Below, piece by piece: positions 44,901-55,636 of a stretch of 64,000 nucleotides of DNA. Each line of letters opens with the position of its first letter. The stretch's first letter is position 1. The stretch is taken from contig VDMD01000014.1 of the NCBI GenBank assembly GCA_007026445.1, positions 248,001 to 312,000 on the forward strand. The letters run 5' to 3'. The notes under the pieces are model-generated. The model saw nothing but the letters and a program-made list of their open reading frames with translations. It had not been told where the DNA came from and did not search any database. This stretch comes from Schizophyllum amplum. Lineage: Eukaryota; Basidiomycota; Agaricomycetes; Agaricales; Schizophyllaceae. A program made the position numbers and the translations under genes.

Positions 44901-45886
44901 ATATGTAGACTTCCGGTGCGCTTGTGTGGCAGTCGAACGATTGTTGGCCGGTCGCGTCGTGGGCGATTATCGATTATTTCGTGAGTGAATGAGCGTTATC
45001 TCGGCGCGGATAGAACTGAGCTCATTCCTCACAGCTGCGCCCGAAACCCATCTACTACACCATGAAGCGGCACCTGGCGCCAGTGTCGGTTGGGATATAT
45101 CGCGAGGCGAGTGATAGCTTGGTAAGCAGTCAAGTGCGGGGAAACTGACGATTTTCTCTTAGGTCATTCACAATCGTCCAACGGACAGACCCCGGCAGGT
45201 AAGCAACCTTGATCGGCGATCGTCTGGGTCCGCTTATAACGTCTTTCTCTGACCTTTAGTACTACGAATTCGCCGCTATCCAATCGCATGGTGCCAAGCT
45301 CGACGTCTGGGGCTGCAATGCCACCTTGGAGCCCATAGAGGCGCGTCTCGAGCTGTTCTGCGTCGACCTCCAGTCCGACTGGACAGCGACGTCCACACAC
45401 GACATTATCCTGCTCCCGAACCGGTCGACAGACATACTCGTTGGGATCCCGTGTCCAGCACCGCCGAAGGAAGGGAAGACGCCGCCGTCGGGTGATCCTG
45501 CTTGGACGACCAGCTGCACTGTTGTCGTCCAGGCGAGGCTGGTGGCGCTGAGTGGATCGTCGCTGGGCGTGGAAGGCGCTGTGATTGCACGAGGCGTGGA
45601 TTGGCCGCAGCCTTACCGCATCCTGCGTTTCCCCGACCCCGAGCTGAAGATCACGACGGGCGATATGGACAAGGATGGAGCCCGGGAGCTTACAATCACG
45701 GCAGGCAAGCCAGCGAAGGGCGTCTTCCTGACCGTGGACGGTGATGACGCAGGATTGAAGTGGAGCGACAACTCGTTGGATGTGATGCCGGGAGATGTGC
45801 AGAAGGTGACGGTGTGGGGGCTCGAGGAGCCCAATACGTTGCGGGTGGCGTATATGGGGAGGGAGAAGGCAGCGGAGGCGGTTTGA
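41922..45886 (+). CDS. Beta-mannosidase, GH2 family, intracellular (mndB-like)
   Basis: Hydrolyses terminal beta-linked mannose from manno-oligosaccharides and N-glycan remnants. Seventeen exons were placed: 41922-42024, 42125-42414, 42492-42722, 42795-43104, 43165-43304, 43365-43509, 43620-43775, 43851-44005, 44065-44092, 44156-44310, 44370-44437, 44489-44690, 44777-44851, 44909-44980, 45035-45121, 45163-45198, 45260-45886. All are phase-consistent and total 959 residues, a usual GH2 mannosidase length. Landmarks: YDWRWDWGPELMTCG and VYRPV in the jelly-roll region; [21 protein letters not shown] and GLLVWQDFQFACGVYP in the barrel; CGNNE with the acid/base Glu; SEFGLPSLP with the nucleophile Glu; and VWQSNDCWPVASW. 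No signal peptide, so it is cytosolic and probably works with a transporter. The intron after CGNNE begins GC (44006-44064). Confidence 0.95.
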
Positions 45887-45930
45887 GAGTATACGTAATG
45901 AATAAGAGCTCTTCCAGAATGTACAAGCGA

Positions 45931-47126
45931 CTATGTAACTCGTATATCAGCGACCAAAGTTACTGACAATTGCCTTCCCTGATCCAGAAGTAAGTGCACC
46001 GCAGATATAGAGCAAATCATGGATGCGTACAAGTCATCGTCGTACTCTTGAAGCCTTTTCAGTTCCTTCCAATCTTTGCCCAACATGAATATTTGGGGAA
46101 GGCGCACCCAAAGCTCTTGCTGCCCCTGCGTGATGATACGCCTGACCTCCTGCTCGCATGCGTCGCATATCGTATATTCGTCCTCGCGCAACGCCGATAC
46201 GATATCTTGCAAGCCAAACAGATAGATGCCCTGCTCGGAATGCAAGTGCTGCGGAGAGAAGTACGCAGGCTTGACGCAACCGCCGAGTTGGCATTCCGAT
46301 GGAACAATTTGTTCGTACACGAAAGGAAGTATGCCGCCTGTTTGGGAACGCCAGATGATTAGCAAGCCGTGGTAAAGGATGTTCTTGTCGGCAGCGCTGA
46401 TCTCAATGCCTTCATAGATTTTGTCCTTTGGACCACTGGCCGCCAGCAGGAATGCGCTCGGGAGGAGAGTCGTCGCGTTCGTTGCTCGACCCAACATGAT
46501 CATTTGAGCAGCTAGCTTGGGTTCTGGGATGGTGTCGGGCTCCCAATAATCCGAGGTGGAGGGGAAGCCTTGGCTCAAGAGGTATATACACTTGCGGCGG
46601 AACACGGTTATTCGGTATTTGGTCGAAAGGCGAAGGATGCTGGAGATCGCTGTGAAGCTGTCGTCCAGTTCTTCAGTGCTCAGCTGGTCGAAGTATCTGT
46701 GTGGCATGAGTTGAGAAAAGGGTCAACAACATAGGAGGAGGAAGCAACGCACTCCATAGAGTTGTATAACGCATCCAGCAGAGTGCACCAATCGCAGCTC
46801 TCGTCGCCCGCCATTCGCACGACATGGCAGCCTTCCTCCATCTCCTCGGCGACGGGCTGCGGTACCTGCAGCATGTCCTTGAACACGGCCGAGCGACCCG
46901 CTAGTATCTAAAAGCAGTTTCCTTCAGCCTAACACCTTGTTTGTAATAGAAATTGCAAGCTCACCGTCTGATGTACACGAAAGAGCGTGTTGTCGACATG
47001 AAGGACGATCGACCCATCGCTATACCAGTGCTTTTCGTGTCTGATAGCGCTCGTATGGCTGGATTCCTCTGTATCATCGATCCTTTGACGCTTGAGAGCT
47101 GGCTGAGAGCTCCTTTCGTCGGGCAT
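45931..47126 (-). CDS. BTB/POZ-domain protein 1
   Basis: Exons 47126-46965, 46907-46753 and 46696-45931 give 360 residues. The BTB fold starts HWYSDGSIVLHVDNTLFRVH, crosses the first intron to ILAGRSAVFKDML, and continues through DWCTLLDALYNSMEYFDQL and ILRLSTKYRITVFRRKCIYLL. The C-terminal half contains paired cysteines (CQLGGC, CDACEQE) and LWVRLPQIFMLGKDWKELKR, shared with three paralogues to the right. Fungal BTB proteins of this type may serve as Cullin-3 adaptors or transcriptional co-factors; no partner can be named from sequence. It is the most divergent of the four and has a longer C-terminus. It converges on the beta-mannosidase gene with a 44-base gap. Confidence 0.82.
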
Positions 47127-47597
47127 AGCAAGCAATGTGGATGAAGGAAAGTTGCACTGTAAGTACAACAAAGACGCGAGGAGTCAGTTCCGGCCCGATA
47201 TCCCGCTCAACGCCGAAGTTGAATCGCGCCTTGCTCAGAGCGTCGCGTCAAGCTTCAAGCTTCAAGACTTGGTGTCGTCGCTCAAGCGCTCACTCCTCGT
47301 CTATAAAGTTCCACTATATCATATATCAGATGTCAGCCTTACATTTTCAGGTTTCGGGCATATGCCGATCGCCTCGACGAGCTGCGAGAGCCCTTTGCTT
47401 CGCCGACCATCACAGCTTCACCCAGACGCGCCCGTGAGACTTCGCAAGCCGACGTGGGACGCAGTGAATAATGACAGTCATATTGGTTGCATACATCGAT
47501 ATATTGTGTATGGGCTGGGAAAAGAGCGCAATCATCTGCGAAGAGCAAGCGAAGAGAATCAGTATATCTTGATATGAGGGAAGGAAGTATCGCAGAC
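47127..47597. other. Intergenic with duplicated 3' flank sequence
   Basis: The stretch from about 47390 to 47597, downstream of BTB2, resembles the stretch at about 57770-57950 downstream of BTB4. Shared pieces include TTTGCTTCGCC, GACTTCGCAAGCC-like and GGAAGGAAGTATC. This indicates duplication of gene plus flank. No gene seen. Confidence 0.5.
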
Positions 47598-48703
47598 TCA
47601 CGAGTTGGGGGTACCATCGTTATCCTGGATGCGTCGCAGCTCGTCCCAGTCCTTGCCCAGATGAAATATCTCGGGAAGGCGCTCCCATGTTTTCTGGCGG
47701 CCCTCGCAAAAGGTATCTTTCACCTTCGTCCAGCAAGGGTCGCAAACTTTGCCCTTGATAGTGCCAAAACTCTCGGGAGTGAAGAAGTAGATCTGGTACG
47801 GTTGCCGCCGATAACTGCGCAGTGCGTTTTCCAAGGAGCAGTCGAGAAAGGCCTGGCAATCTGCGGATGGTGCAAAAGTGTGGATGAAGGGAAACATGTC
47901 ATCGCTTTGCGCAGCCAGCAGGGTAAGTGCTCCTCGATACAGGTCGACCTTGTCCTGAGGTGATAGCGAGGGCACTACAGCGTCAAGGGCAGCTGAGCCA
48001 TGGCGTGTAGCCACGAAGGTAGCGAGGCGCAGGAAAGCATATGGCAGTGGCATTAGGATGTTGAGTTCCCGACCGAGGTTGATCATGTCGCAGCATTCAC
48101 CCCATTGGACAACGCCAGCAGGTTTTGCCTGCCACGTAACGCCGGAGGGGAAGTGGGACGACAAAATGACGATGCACTTCCTTCGGTAAGAGATGATGAG
48201 GTACTTTGTTGCCAGGCGCAGAATACCGGATATGCAGGGGAAGATCTCGCTGAACTCCTGCGAGGCGAGCGCGTCGAAGCTGCTTGATGTTAGTGCGGGT
48301 TGCTCGGGAACATTCTACGGACTTTCAACGCACTACAGTGTGGTGTCGTACATGGCATCCAAAAGAGGGACCCAGTCAACGCTTTTGTCGCCCCCTAACC
48401 GAACTACGGGGCATCCCTCCACTTGCTCTTCCCCCTCGGGTTGCGGCACGCCGAAGAGATCCTTGAAGAAGTCCGAGTGCCTCTCTAAGGTCTGTACTAC
48501 GCATCAGCTCGCTTTGTCGTCATGGTTCCCTTGAGCTTTCTCACCGTTTGATGGACCCTGAAGAGGACGTCGTCGACGTGCAGCACGATAGAGCCGTCGC
48601 GGTACCAGTGCGTGCCGTGACGAGTCGCGGCGGTGACAGAGACTTCCCCCTCGTCAGTTCTCTGACGTTTGGCTACCCGTTCGCGAGTGTCTGATCGATT
48701 CAT
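47598..48703 (-). CDS. BTB/POZ-domain protein 2
   Basis: Exons 48703-48545, 48491-48337 and 48279-47598 join in phase for 331 residues. An N-terminal basic start, KRQRTDEGE, is shared with BTB1 and BTB3. The BTB domain runs THWYRDGSIVLHVDDVLFRV, then HQTTLERHSDFFKDLFGVPQ, DWVPLLDAMYDTTLFDALA and ILRLATKYLIISYRRKC. The conserved tail, RQKTWERLPEIFHLGKDWDE, precedes a short C-terminus. A zinc-ribbon-like pair of cysteines (CDPCW) lies before the tail. Exon layout and intron positions match BTB3 and BTB4, so they are recent local duplicates. The open frame extends upstream of 48703, and an earlier start cannot be excluded. Confidence 0.82.
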
Positions 48704-49513
48704 GCCGAGGGAAGCGCTGCGATACTTAGTGGGTGGACGATACAAAGAATTGATTGAGCGCTCAGGCGCCAACGGACCATCGGACCGATTCGATCGTGAG
48801 TCCTCGTCAACAAGCGCCCATGATTCTGAACCTTCAACTTGCTGCTGACCGTCACCTATCGATCTGTCATGTCTTTTGTGTACCATGTCTTTCTTTGAGC
48901 TCATGTTGCCCAAATGCCTCTTCTTCAAGCTCAGCAAACATCTTATCTCCAGCCGGCGGTGACACGTTTGAATGAGTAGCCCTCGACGCAATCCCAGTAT
49001 TCCTTTGTTTCCCGAACGAAAAGCACCCGGATGGCCCGGCCGTCAGCTGGCTCGCCGATGGCGCGGCGCCCCCGCAGCTCAATCTCGACAGTGATCCCTT
49101 TGTTTCCCAAACGGGTTAGGCTGCGACCCCATGAAGCCTACGAAGTCGTCCCAGAATGGCAGGACTTGTTCTTGCTTGACGACAGACGCCATGGCCGTTA
49201 CTTATAGCAGACACGGATACGACGATGCATCCAGTCCGGACCCATCACACCCTCCCACCACACCTCCTTCGTACGCCTGGTGCGGCGTTTTGACCTCAGC
49301 TGCTGGTGCGACGTTCGCCCATCTCGCTACCGCAGCGCTGCTTTAGCGACGTAAATCATTACGCGGCGCTCATCTTGGTGCGCTTGATGTCTACCCATGC
49401 CGCGATTCCGGCTAACGTGGCTAGCAGTGTTTGCTTCTTGACATCACCTGCAACACTCTCGTTTTCACCTCGACCTCCTCCTTAATACCTTCACAATCAT
49501 CATCACCGAAGCT
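48704..49513. other. Shared upstream region of BTB2 and F-box gene A
   Basis: This divergent intergenic region contains two imperfect copies of CCTTTGTTTCCCRAAC (about 48997 and 49097). Its part at about 49088-49185 reappears inverted at 57.55-57.66 kb. It is a probable bidirectional promoter. Confidence 0.5.
49088..49185 (+). repeat. Duplicated segment, copy 1
   Basis: Contains TCCCTTTGTTTCCCAAACGG, GTTAGGCTGCGAC and CAGAATGGCAGGACTTGTTC. These appear in the same order on the complementary strand at 57555-57650. Confidence 0.8.
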
Positions 49514-51350
49514 ATGTCATTGCTGCGGCCTTCGGTCACAGCAGAGCTGCAGCGGCTGGGCATACCAGAACAACCACCCCCGGGAGCACCGCTACTACCT
49601 CCCGTCATCCCGCGCGGCACGCATCTGATCGAGTTGCCCCCGCTGAGCCCGTCAACGAGTTCGGCTCAGTCCACGACGAACCCGGCTCGGCCTACGAGTA
49701 CAGCTCAACATGAGGTGAGTACCCGCGTCTTCTCTTTCGCCACTATCCTGATTTTCGACACAGGTTCCATATTTTTCCTCTTCGTCTGCTGCTCCGGCTG
49801 TCTCGCCCGTTGCTTCATCCGACTCCCCTGGTGCTGAAGGCGATGTCCTCCTACTCGAACATGTCCCCCCGATCAACCGCCTCCCCGTCGAACTGCTCGC
49901 CGAAATCTTCTTTCACACACTCCCTTCTCCTGACGTCTTTTGGTCTTCAGCCTTTACCAGCTCATGGTATGGGAACACCTTCCGTTTTCGCAGGGGTCCC
50001 ATTGCATCAGCCACCTCAGAGGCTGCTGCGTTTGTATCCGTGCCTACACCGCCTATACCTCTGGGCCTCCCCGCCGACATGGTCGTTCCCTCGCCCATGT
50101 TCCTCCCCTCGCCCATGGTCCTGACGGCGGTCTGCGCGTACTGGAGGGCCGTCGCAATAGGCACGCCCATGCTTTGGAATAGAATCATCGCGGGGAAGCT
50201 CGACGCCCCTTGTCAGCTGCGCTGGGCCGAGCTGCAAGTCGCGCGATCGAACGATCTCCCTCTCGTCATCCGCGTGCGCGCGTCGTCGAAGGAGGCGTGC
50301 GTGGTGGCTCGAGACGCGTGCGCTGAGGCACACGACGCCGCGCTGTTCGACGGCATGCTTCGTGTCCTGCTGCCTCACGCCCGGCGGTGGCGGGAGGTGG
50401 TTCTAGACATCAGCAATCTTACCGAGGCGTCGACTTCGATGCGTCTTTTCCCGGCGTTGGCTGATTTTCCTGAGACGGCGGCCCTTCAGCTGGAGTCAGC
50501 GGCCCTCCTGCGCTACGGCGGCCAACAACAGGGCTCTTGCATAGAGTTCTGGAACTGGGCCATGTCGTCGCCGAACATGCGGCGCGTTACCCTTGACTCC
50601 GGATACGACTTCCTGCTACGTCCTGATGAGGCTCCCGCTGCCTGGGATCAAATACAGGCCGTCAATCTTTGGAACCGGGACGTCGGCTTGTTGGAGTTAC
50701 TCAATCTCCTGCGAGCCTGCCCGCGCATCGAGGTCCTTCACGTTGACTGCCTGGCATGGACAAGCGCTCTAGATTCCCAGATTGACGTGGCCGTGCTGCC
50801 GCGCGCTGTCGCGCCACATCTTCACACCCTCGTCCTCGTGAATAATATGTGCATGGGCTTCAACTTCTTTCGCCTCCTCGACGCACCGCAGCTACGCCAT
50901 CTTGCGGTCGACGAATTTTGTAGGCAGTACCCGAACTTGGAGTCTCGGTCTCGCATATGGATGGCTGTCCAAGACATGCTGGCCAGCTCTGCAGTACGGC
51001 TTACCAGCTTTTACTGTGCCCACAGCTGGCAAAACATCTTCTTGGACATCATCCGCCTCGATGCACTGCAAGATGTCGAGGAACTGTCATTTGTGAATGC
51101 ACCCTTCGATGACGCACTCGCGGGGATGTTGGTTCTTGATGACGAGACACGCTTCCTACCGCGTCTCGAAGATCTAACGCTGGGCACATGCGGGTGTCGC
51201 TCTTGCGGCACATTTGACGATATGGTCATGTCACGAGTTGGCACACTGAAAGTGCTAGACATTCACCATCTGACAAACTCGTATAACAGGAGGGTCCTTG
51301 AGGCGGCGAAAGCGCGAGGTTTGACTCTATATCTTCAGAATACACCATGA
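49514..51350 (+). CDS. F-box protein A
   Basis: Exons 49514-49714 and 49764-51350 (49-nt intron) give 595 residues. The N-terminal 120 residues are Pro/Ser-rich. The F-box is PPINRLPVELLAEIFFHTLP, followed by VLTAVCAYWRAVAIGTPMLW, the standard end of basidiomycete F-box regions. The remainder resembles irregular leucine-rich repeats (RRVTLDSGYDFLLRPDE, RIEVLHVDCLAW, LRHLAVDEF). F-box proteins link substrates to SCF ubiquitin ligases through Skp1. It is clearly a paralogue of F-box protein B (about 60% identical by eye) and diverges from BTB2. Substrate unknown. Confidence 0.88.
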
Positions 51351-51440
51351 GTACGATACTTTACAAATATTTACAAATCAGTGACCACTGTACTTACCAG
51401 GTACTTACTTACATCACAATCATCTCTGTGCGTGTGATCA

Positions 51441-52217
51441 TTATATCGAAGCTGAGCCATGCAGTATCATCATGTCCGGGCCAATGACTCGGGTTACTGG
51501 TGTGATGTGGGAGAAACTCTCTGCAAGCTTTTGCACACCAATGCTTTGAGTGACCGTATACTGAATGTCAACAGCCATCAGCGAAGACAGATTGACCCGA
51601 GAGTTTACAAACCACTGCCACAGGTTAGCACCAATTTGCAAACCTGCGACATTGCACAACAGGCGCCATAGGCCTGTCTGCGGACAGACTTTGCCAAAAA
51701 TGTCCTCCAATACGACGTCGGGCGCCATTGAGGAGATCGTGAGGGCTTTGATACGGTTGTATGTGTCTGTGTCGGTTGGAATTCCCGGCGTATCGGCCTG
51801 ACCAGCAGCAAGATGCGCTACCTTCAAGGAAAGTAGCACGTCACGGGAGGTAGCTTGAACTTCGGCAAGCTTGACGCAGTCGTCCACAGTGACATCGCAC
51901 CGCAGATCCAGGCAGGTGACGTCGAAACCACTGAGGAGATCGACAGAAGTCCATGGGTAGGGGACATTCTGCTTGGCGCCGGAGTATATAACGCTCCTCA
52001 ACTTCAAAGCAGAAGGTGCAGGGTATGAGCTAGGAGCTCCTGCGTCGTCCATGATCTCATTCGGCATCTGCAGGTCGATATCCCTCCAGAATTGGGAGAG
52101 GATTGCGTTCCTAGACAGGGCATAGAAAGGGTGTCGATAGGCGCACGCTTCTTTGCGCGCGTGGTGCGAAGCTGCACCCGCAGTCCTCGAGCTCCATTTG
52201 CGTAGTCGGTCTCGCAT
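51441..52217 (-). CDS. Hypothetical protein, possibly the 3' part of the neighbouring gene
   Basis: An open frame of 258 residues from an ATG at 52217. It contains HPFYALSRNAILSQFWRDID, VTCLDLRCDVTVDDCVKLAE and LTISSMAPDVVLEDIFGKV, reminiscent of the leucine-rich part of the local F-box proteins, but no F-box is present. It overlaps the 3' end of the next upstream frame (52004-52710) by 214 bases in another reading frame. It may be a separate gene, or the continuation of that gene through an unseen splice or frameshift. Confidence 0.5.
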   Translation of the reverse strand: MRDRLRKWSSRTAGAASHHARKEACAYRHPFYALSRNAILSQFWRDIDLQMPNEIMDDAGAPSSYPAPSALKLRSVIYSGAKQNVPYPWTSVDLLSGFDVTCLDLRCDVTVDDCVKLAEVQATSRDVLLSLKVAHLAAGQADTPGIPTDTDTYNRIKALTISSMAPDVVLEDIFGKVCPQTGLWRLLCNVAGLQIGANLWQWFVNSRVNLSSLMAVDIQYTVTQSIGVQKLAESFSHITPVTRVIGPDMMILHGSASI

Positions 52218-53265
52218 CTCTTGATATGATCAATCAAAGAGGCGAGATCGGTGTCGAAAGTACGCTCTCTGCCTTTGTCGTCGATGACGACTACAAGGAC
52301 ATCGTCGAGCTCTTTATAGACAAGACGGAGCTTCGTGGCGTGCCGTCGCTCCTTCGTCGAAGAGACTGTCCCTTTATCTTTAGGAGGCGCCCGCGTGCTA
52401 CCGGCGACGGCAGCCGCAAAGCTCTCCTTGACCAGAGGAGCACGCGGCAGCGCCAGCGGCGCTTCGATATCGTGATGATCTGTTGAAAATGAGCCTCTCA
52501 GCGCCACGGTAGGTGAGGCACCATTACCTGCATCCTCGTGCCTATGGTCTTGCGCAGCGGTATAAGCTTCGCCTTGCTTATCACCGATGTCGCTGCTGGG
52601 TATGGCCAAAGAATCCTCCGGAAGATTGATGATATCAGCGAAGCCCGACAGCGGCTCATCGGAGGGTATCTCGTGAGTCCCATTGTCAGCCTCCGCAGCA
52701 CCGAGCTCCTCTAGTACGAAATATCAGCTAGACTATTCGTATGAAGAAACAAAAGCTTACCCGTTTGGACCCAGTCGGAAGGCGTGGGCGGAAGTGACTG
52801 GCCGAACGGCACAATCCGTGAAGGAAGCGGATGGACCACAGCATTGTAAGCGTTGTCGTATTCAATCCTGGACGATTTGACGGCGGGAACAGAGGACGCA
52901 GACACGAGAAGGCCGAGTGCGTTGTTCTGGTGGTAAGGCACGTGCGGCGGCTGCGAGACCGGCAGCGAATCATTGTCTTCTTGGACCGCAGGAGCGGCGG
53001 TCAAAGACGAAGGTGCTCTATCGGGACCGACAGATGCGTCGGGGACGGTAGATATTTGCGGCGCACGACCGGCGTGGCCATGAAGTGATCGCAGGCGTTC
53101 GTTGTTGGTGGCATACTCAGAGAGGATGCGACCATAGAGCCTCTGTCGTTCGGCATGATCAGCGCTGAGAAGGACTCCCGTATCGGAAGCAATGGTGCGG
53201 AGGAATAGATTATAGAAGTCTTGATCCTTCTTGAGAATGTGGCGGAACTGATTGTCGTCCATCAT
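52004..53265 (-). CDS. Hypothetical protein, two exons
   Basis: Exons 53265-52761 and 52710-52004 (50-nt intron) join WVQT to EELGAAEADNG in phase for 403 residues if the frame runs to 52004. The N-terminal part, MMDDNQFRHILKKDQDFYNL, through RLYGRILSEYATNNERLRS, is helical. The middle is Ser/Pro-rich. Toward the end, TKLRLVYKELDDVLVVVIDD, then ERTFDTDLASLIDHIKRCE, looks like a folded beta/alpha segment. An upstream exon is possible near 53418 (ATGGCGAATC...), but I could not join it in frame. No family recognised. Confidence 0.5.
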
Positions 53266-54223
53266 ACCTGGGGACAGAATATTCAGCCAACCCGAAGAAG
53301 GTTTTGTGAAGTCGCCAACGTACCGGTGATTGTCGAATGAAATCGACGAGTTCAGGGTAGAGAGGTTGTAGAGGTAAAGGTGCTGGTAGAATGCGAGAAT
53401 TGCTTACGATTCGCCATATTCTGTCCACGGTACGCGTCCTTATAAGGGTCCCGAGAAGACGGCGAACAATAGAACAATAACGCTTGAATCACAATAGTAC
53501 AGCGCTGCTCGCACAAAGCGTAAGTACACTGGTCCGAGTCTTGTTGTAATCGTCTGATTGATGTGTCAACAATAAGAACATGGATATGTGCTTTGAGCGT
53601 ACCGGAATGGAGTCGGAGATGCCGGGAGCATCGATCCCTTTCGTGGCGCGGACTATCAGCAAGATGTGTATTTGTCACGTGCTAGGTGTACATCATGCAG
53701 AGGTCAGACTAGCCAGCCTTCACTGTAAATCGTAGCTGATGGGTCAAAGACATCGGGGAAAGCCTGAGCGCACATTAGTCTCTCGCTGCTTGTGACCCCC
53801 GCCCGGGCGGGCCGCTCACATTCCAGAGACAAGGCAGAGGCTGAGAGATTGAAATAGAGCGCTTTGGTCGCAGGGGCGCCGTCATTGACCAACGTATACA
53901 GCAAAATAGTTGGCAAAGGGACTCCCGAGATGGCGCAAGAGAGTCATCGTAGACGGCGTCGGCGCAGCTTCTGCGTGCGACGAGGAGGCAGATGTCACGT
54001 CTGGCAGTCGCGGTCAGCTGGTGCATCTTCGGAGTAAATATTGCCAGGAGGGAGACGCTCTGTTAAGTGACCGTCAGCAGCAAAATGAAGAAGGTGTTTG
54101 GGCGCTTGTTGATTCATGATCGCGCATCGGCCCGATGACTCCCCGTTTGGCGCCCGAGTCTCACTTCGTTTGTACTTATCACTGCCAGTAACCTACTACC
54201 ATAGCGGCTGCACTTCCCTCAGC
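53266..54223. other. Intergenic
   Basis: Lies between divergently transcribed genes. Short frames on the minus strand around 53704-54026 have no recognisable motifs and are not called. Confidence 0.4.
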
Positions 54224-55356
54224 ATGAATCAACCAGAGCTTTGCGAACGGGCAGCTAAACGCCAGAGAACTGACGAGGGGGAAACCTCCGTGATCGACGA
54301 GGTGGAAGCCTCTGCCGCCGCCGCGACTCGACATAGCAAACACTGGTACCGCGACGGCTCCATCGTGCTGCACGTCGACGACGTACTCTTCCGAGTTCAT
54401 CAAACGGTGAGAACGCCTGGGTGGACTATGAGCGACAATAATAACTGACTTGAAGCGCAGACTTTGGAGAGACTTTCGGACTTCTTCAAGGACCTCTTCG
54501 GCGTGCCGCAACCGGAGGGGGAAGAGCAAGTAGAGGGATGCCTCGTCGTTCGGTTAGGGGGCGACAAATGTGTCGACTGGGTTCATCTACTGGATGCTAT
54601 GTACGACAACCTGTAGTGCGTGACTTATTGGTGCATTATACCGAGCAAGACGCACTGATTCACTCAATCAGCTTTGATTCCCTCGCCTCGCAAACACTCG
54701 GGGACAGTTTTCCCTCCACTTCCAGTATCTTGCGCTTGGCGACCAAATACCTCATCATCGCCTACCGCAGGAAGTGCATCACCATCCTGTCTCGTCACTT
54801 CCCGTCTCGCGCCATTTTCCAGCCAAAAGACTTCAACCGTGGTATCACGCCGAATCAGTGCGGTGACATGATCAGCCTCGGCCGAGAACTCAACCTCCTC
54901 GCGCTGCTGCCGTCTGCTTATCTGCTGCTTGTGACCTATCCAGCCGCGAACCCAACCGAGACCGCAGATGTTGTCTACTCCGTGGTTTCCATCTCGCCTC
55001 ACGACAAAAACGACATCTATCACGGCACACTTGGCCTGATCACTGCGCAAGCGGATGCCCTTTTCCCGTTCGCCCACACATTCACCCCACCGGATGACTG
55101 TGAACAAGGCGACTGCAGCCCTTGCCCGAGCTTTGCTCCCCTCCATCGGCAGCCCTGTGTAATTCATTTCTTCAATAAAGGGGAGTTCACGGCTCTCAAA
55201 AGCACAATATGCGAAGTATGCAGGAAGAAGTTGAAGGAGATCTATCGCGAAGGCAGGCAGAAGACTTGGGAGCGCCTTCCCGAGATCTTTCGTCTGGGCA
55301 AGGACTGGGATGAGCTGCGACGCATCCAGGATAATGACGGTACCATGGACTTGTGA
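54224..55356 (+). CDS. BTB/POZ-domain protein 3
   Basis: Exons 54224-54406, 54461-54612 and 54672-55356 give 339 residues in one continuous frame. After KRQRTDEGETSV comes HWYRDGSIVLHVDDVLFRVH, then LERLSDFFKDLFGVPQPEGE, DWVHLLDAMYDNLFDSLAS and ILRLATKYLIIAYRRKC. The tail CEVCRKKLKEIYREGRQKTW, then ERLPEIFRLGKDWDELRRIQ, is nearly identical to BTB2. Intron 2 starts GTAGTG in this and the other two close paralogues, a shared splice-site peculiarity. It converges on F-box protein B, 280 bases away. Function inferred only at fold level. Confidence 0.87.
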
Positions 55357-55636
55357 GTTTGCGATACTTCTTACCGTCATATACTGATCTTCTTCGCAGA
55401 TGAGTGTCCGCTTGCTTATGCCCGTACAATACGTATCAATTGATGTAAACATTGTAATCATCTTCAACGCGCCTGGACCGTGGAGTCCTCGGCTTGCAGA
55501 GTCTTATCTCGCCCGTTCACAGTTTGTAGCGGACAAAGCGAACGGCTAGGCGTCACATATTTTCATCCATCAACATACATTTTGCGCCGAAACAGCTCAG
55601 TGGTATGCTGGACTGCGACTGAACTACGAATCCCCG

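Noticed and set aside
48231..48245. Frameshift in BTB2 exon 3
   Set aside because: Recounting the G run showed four bases, and exon 3 is fully in phase with the paralogues.
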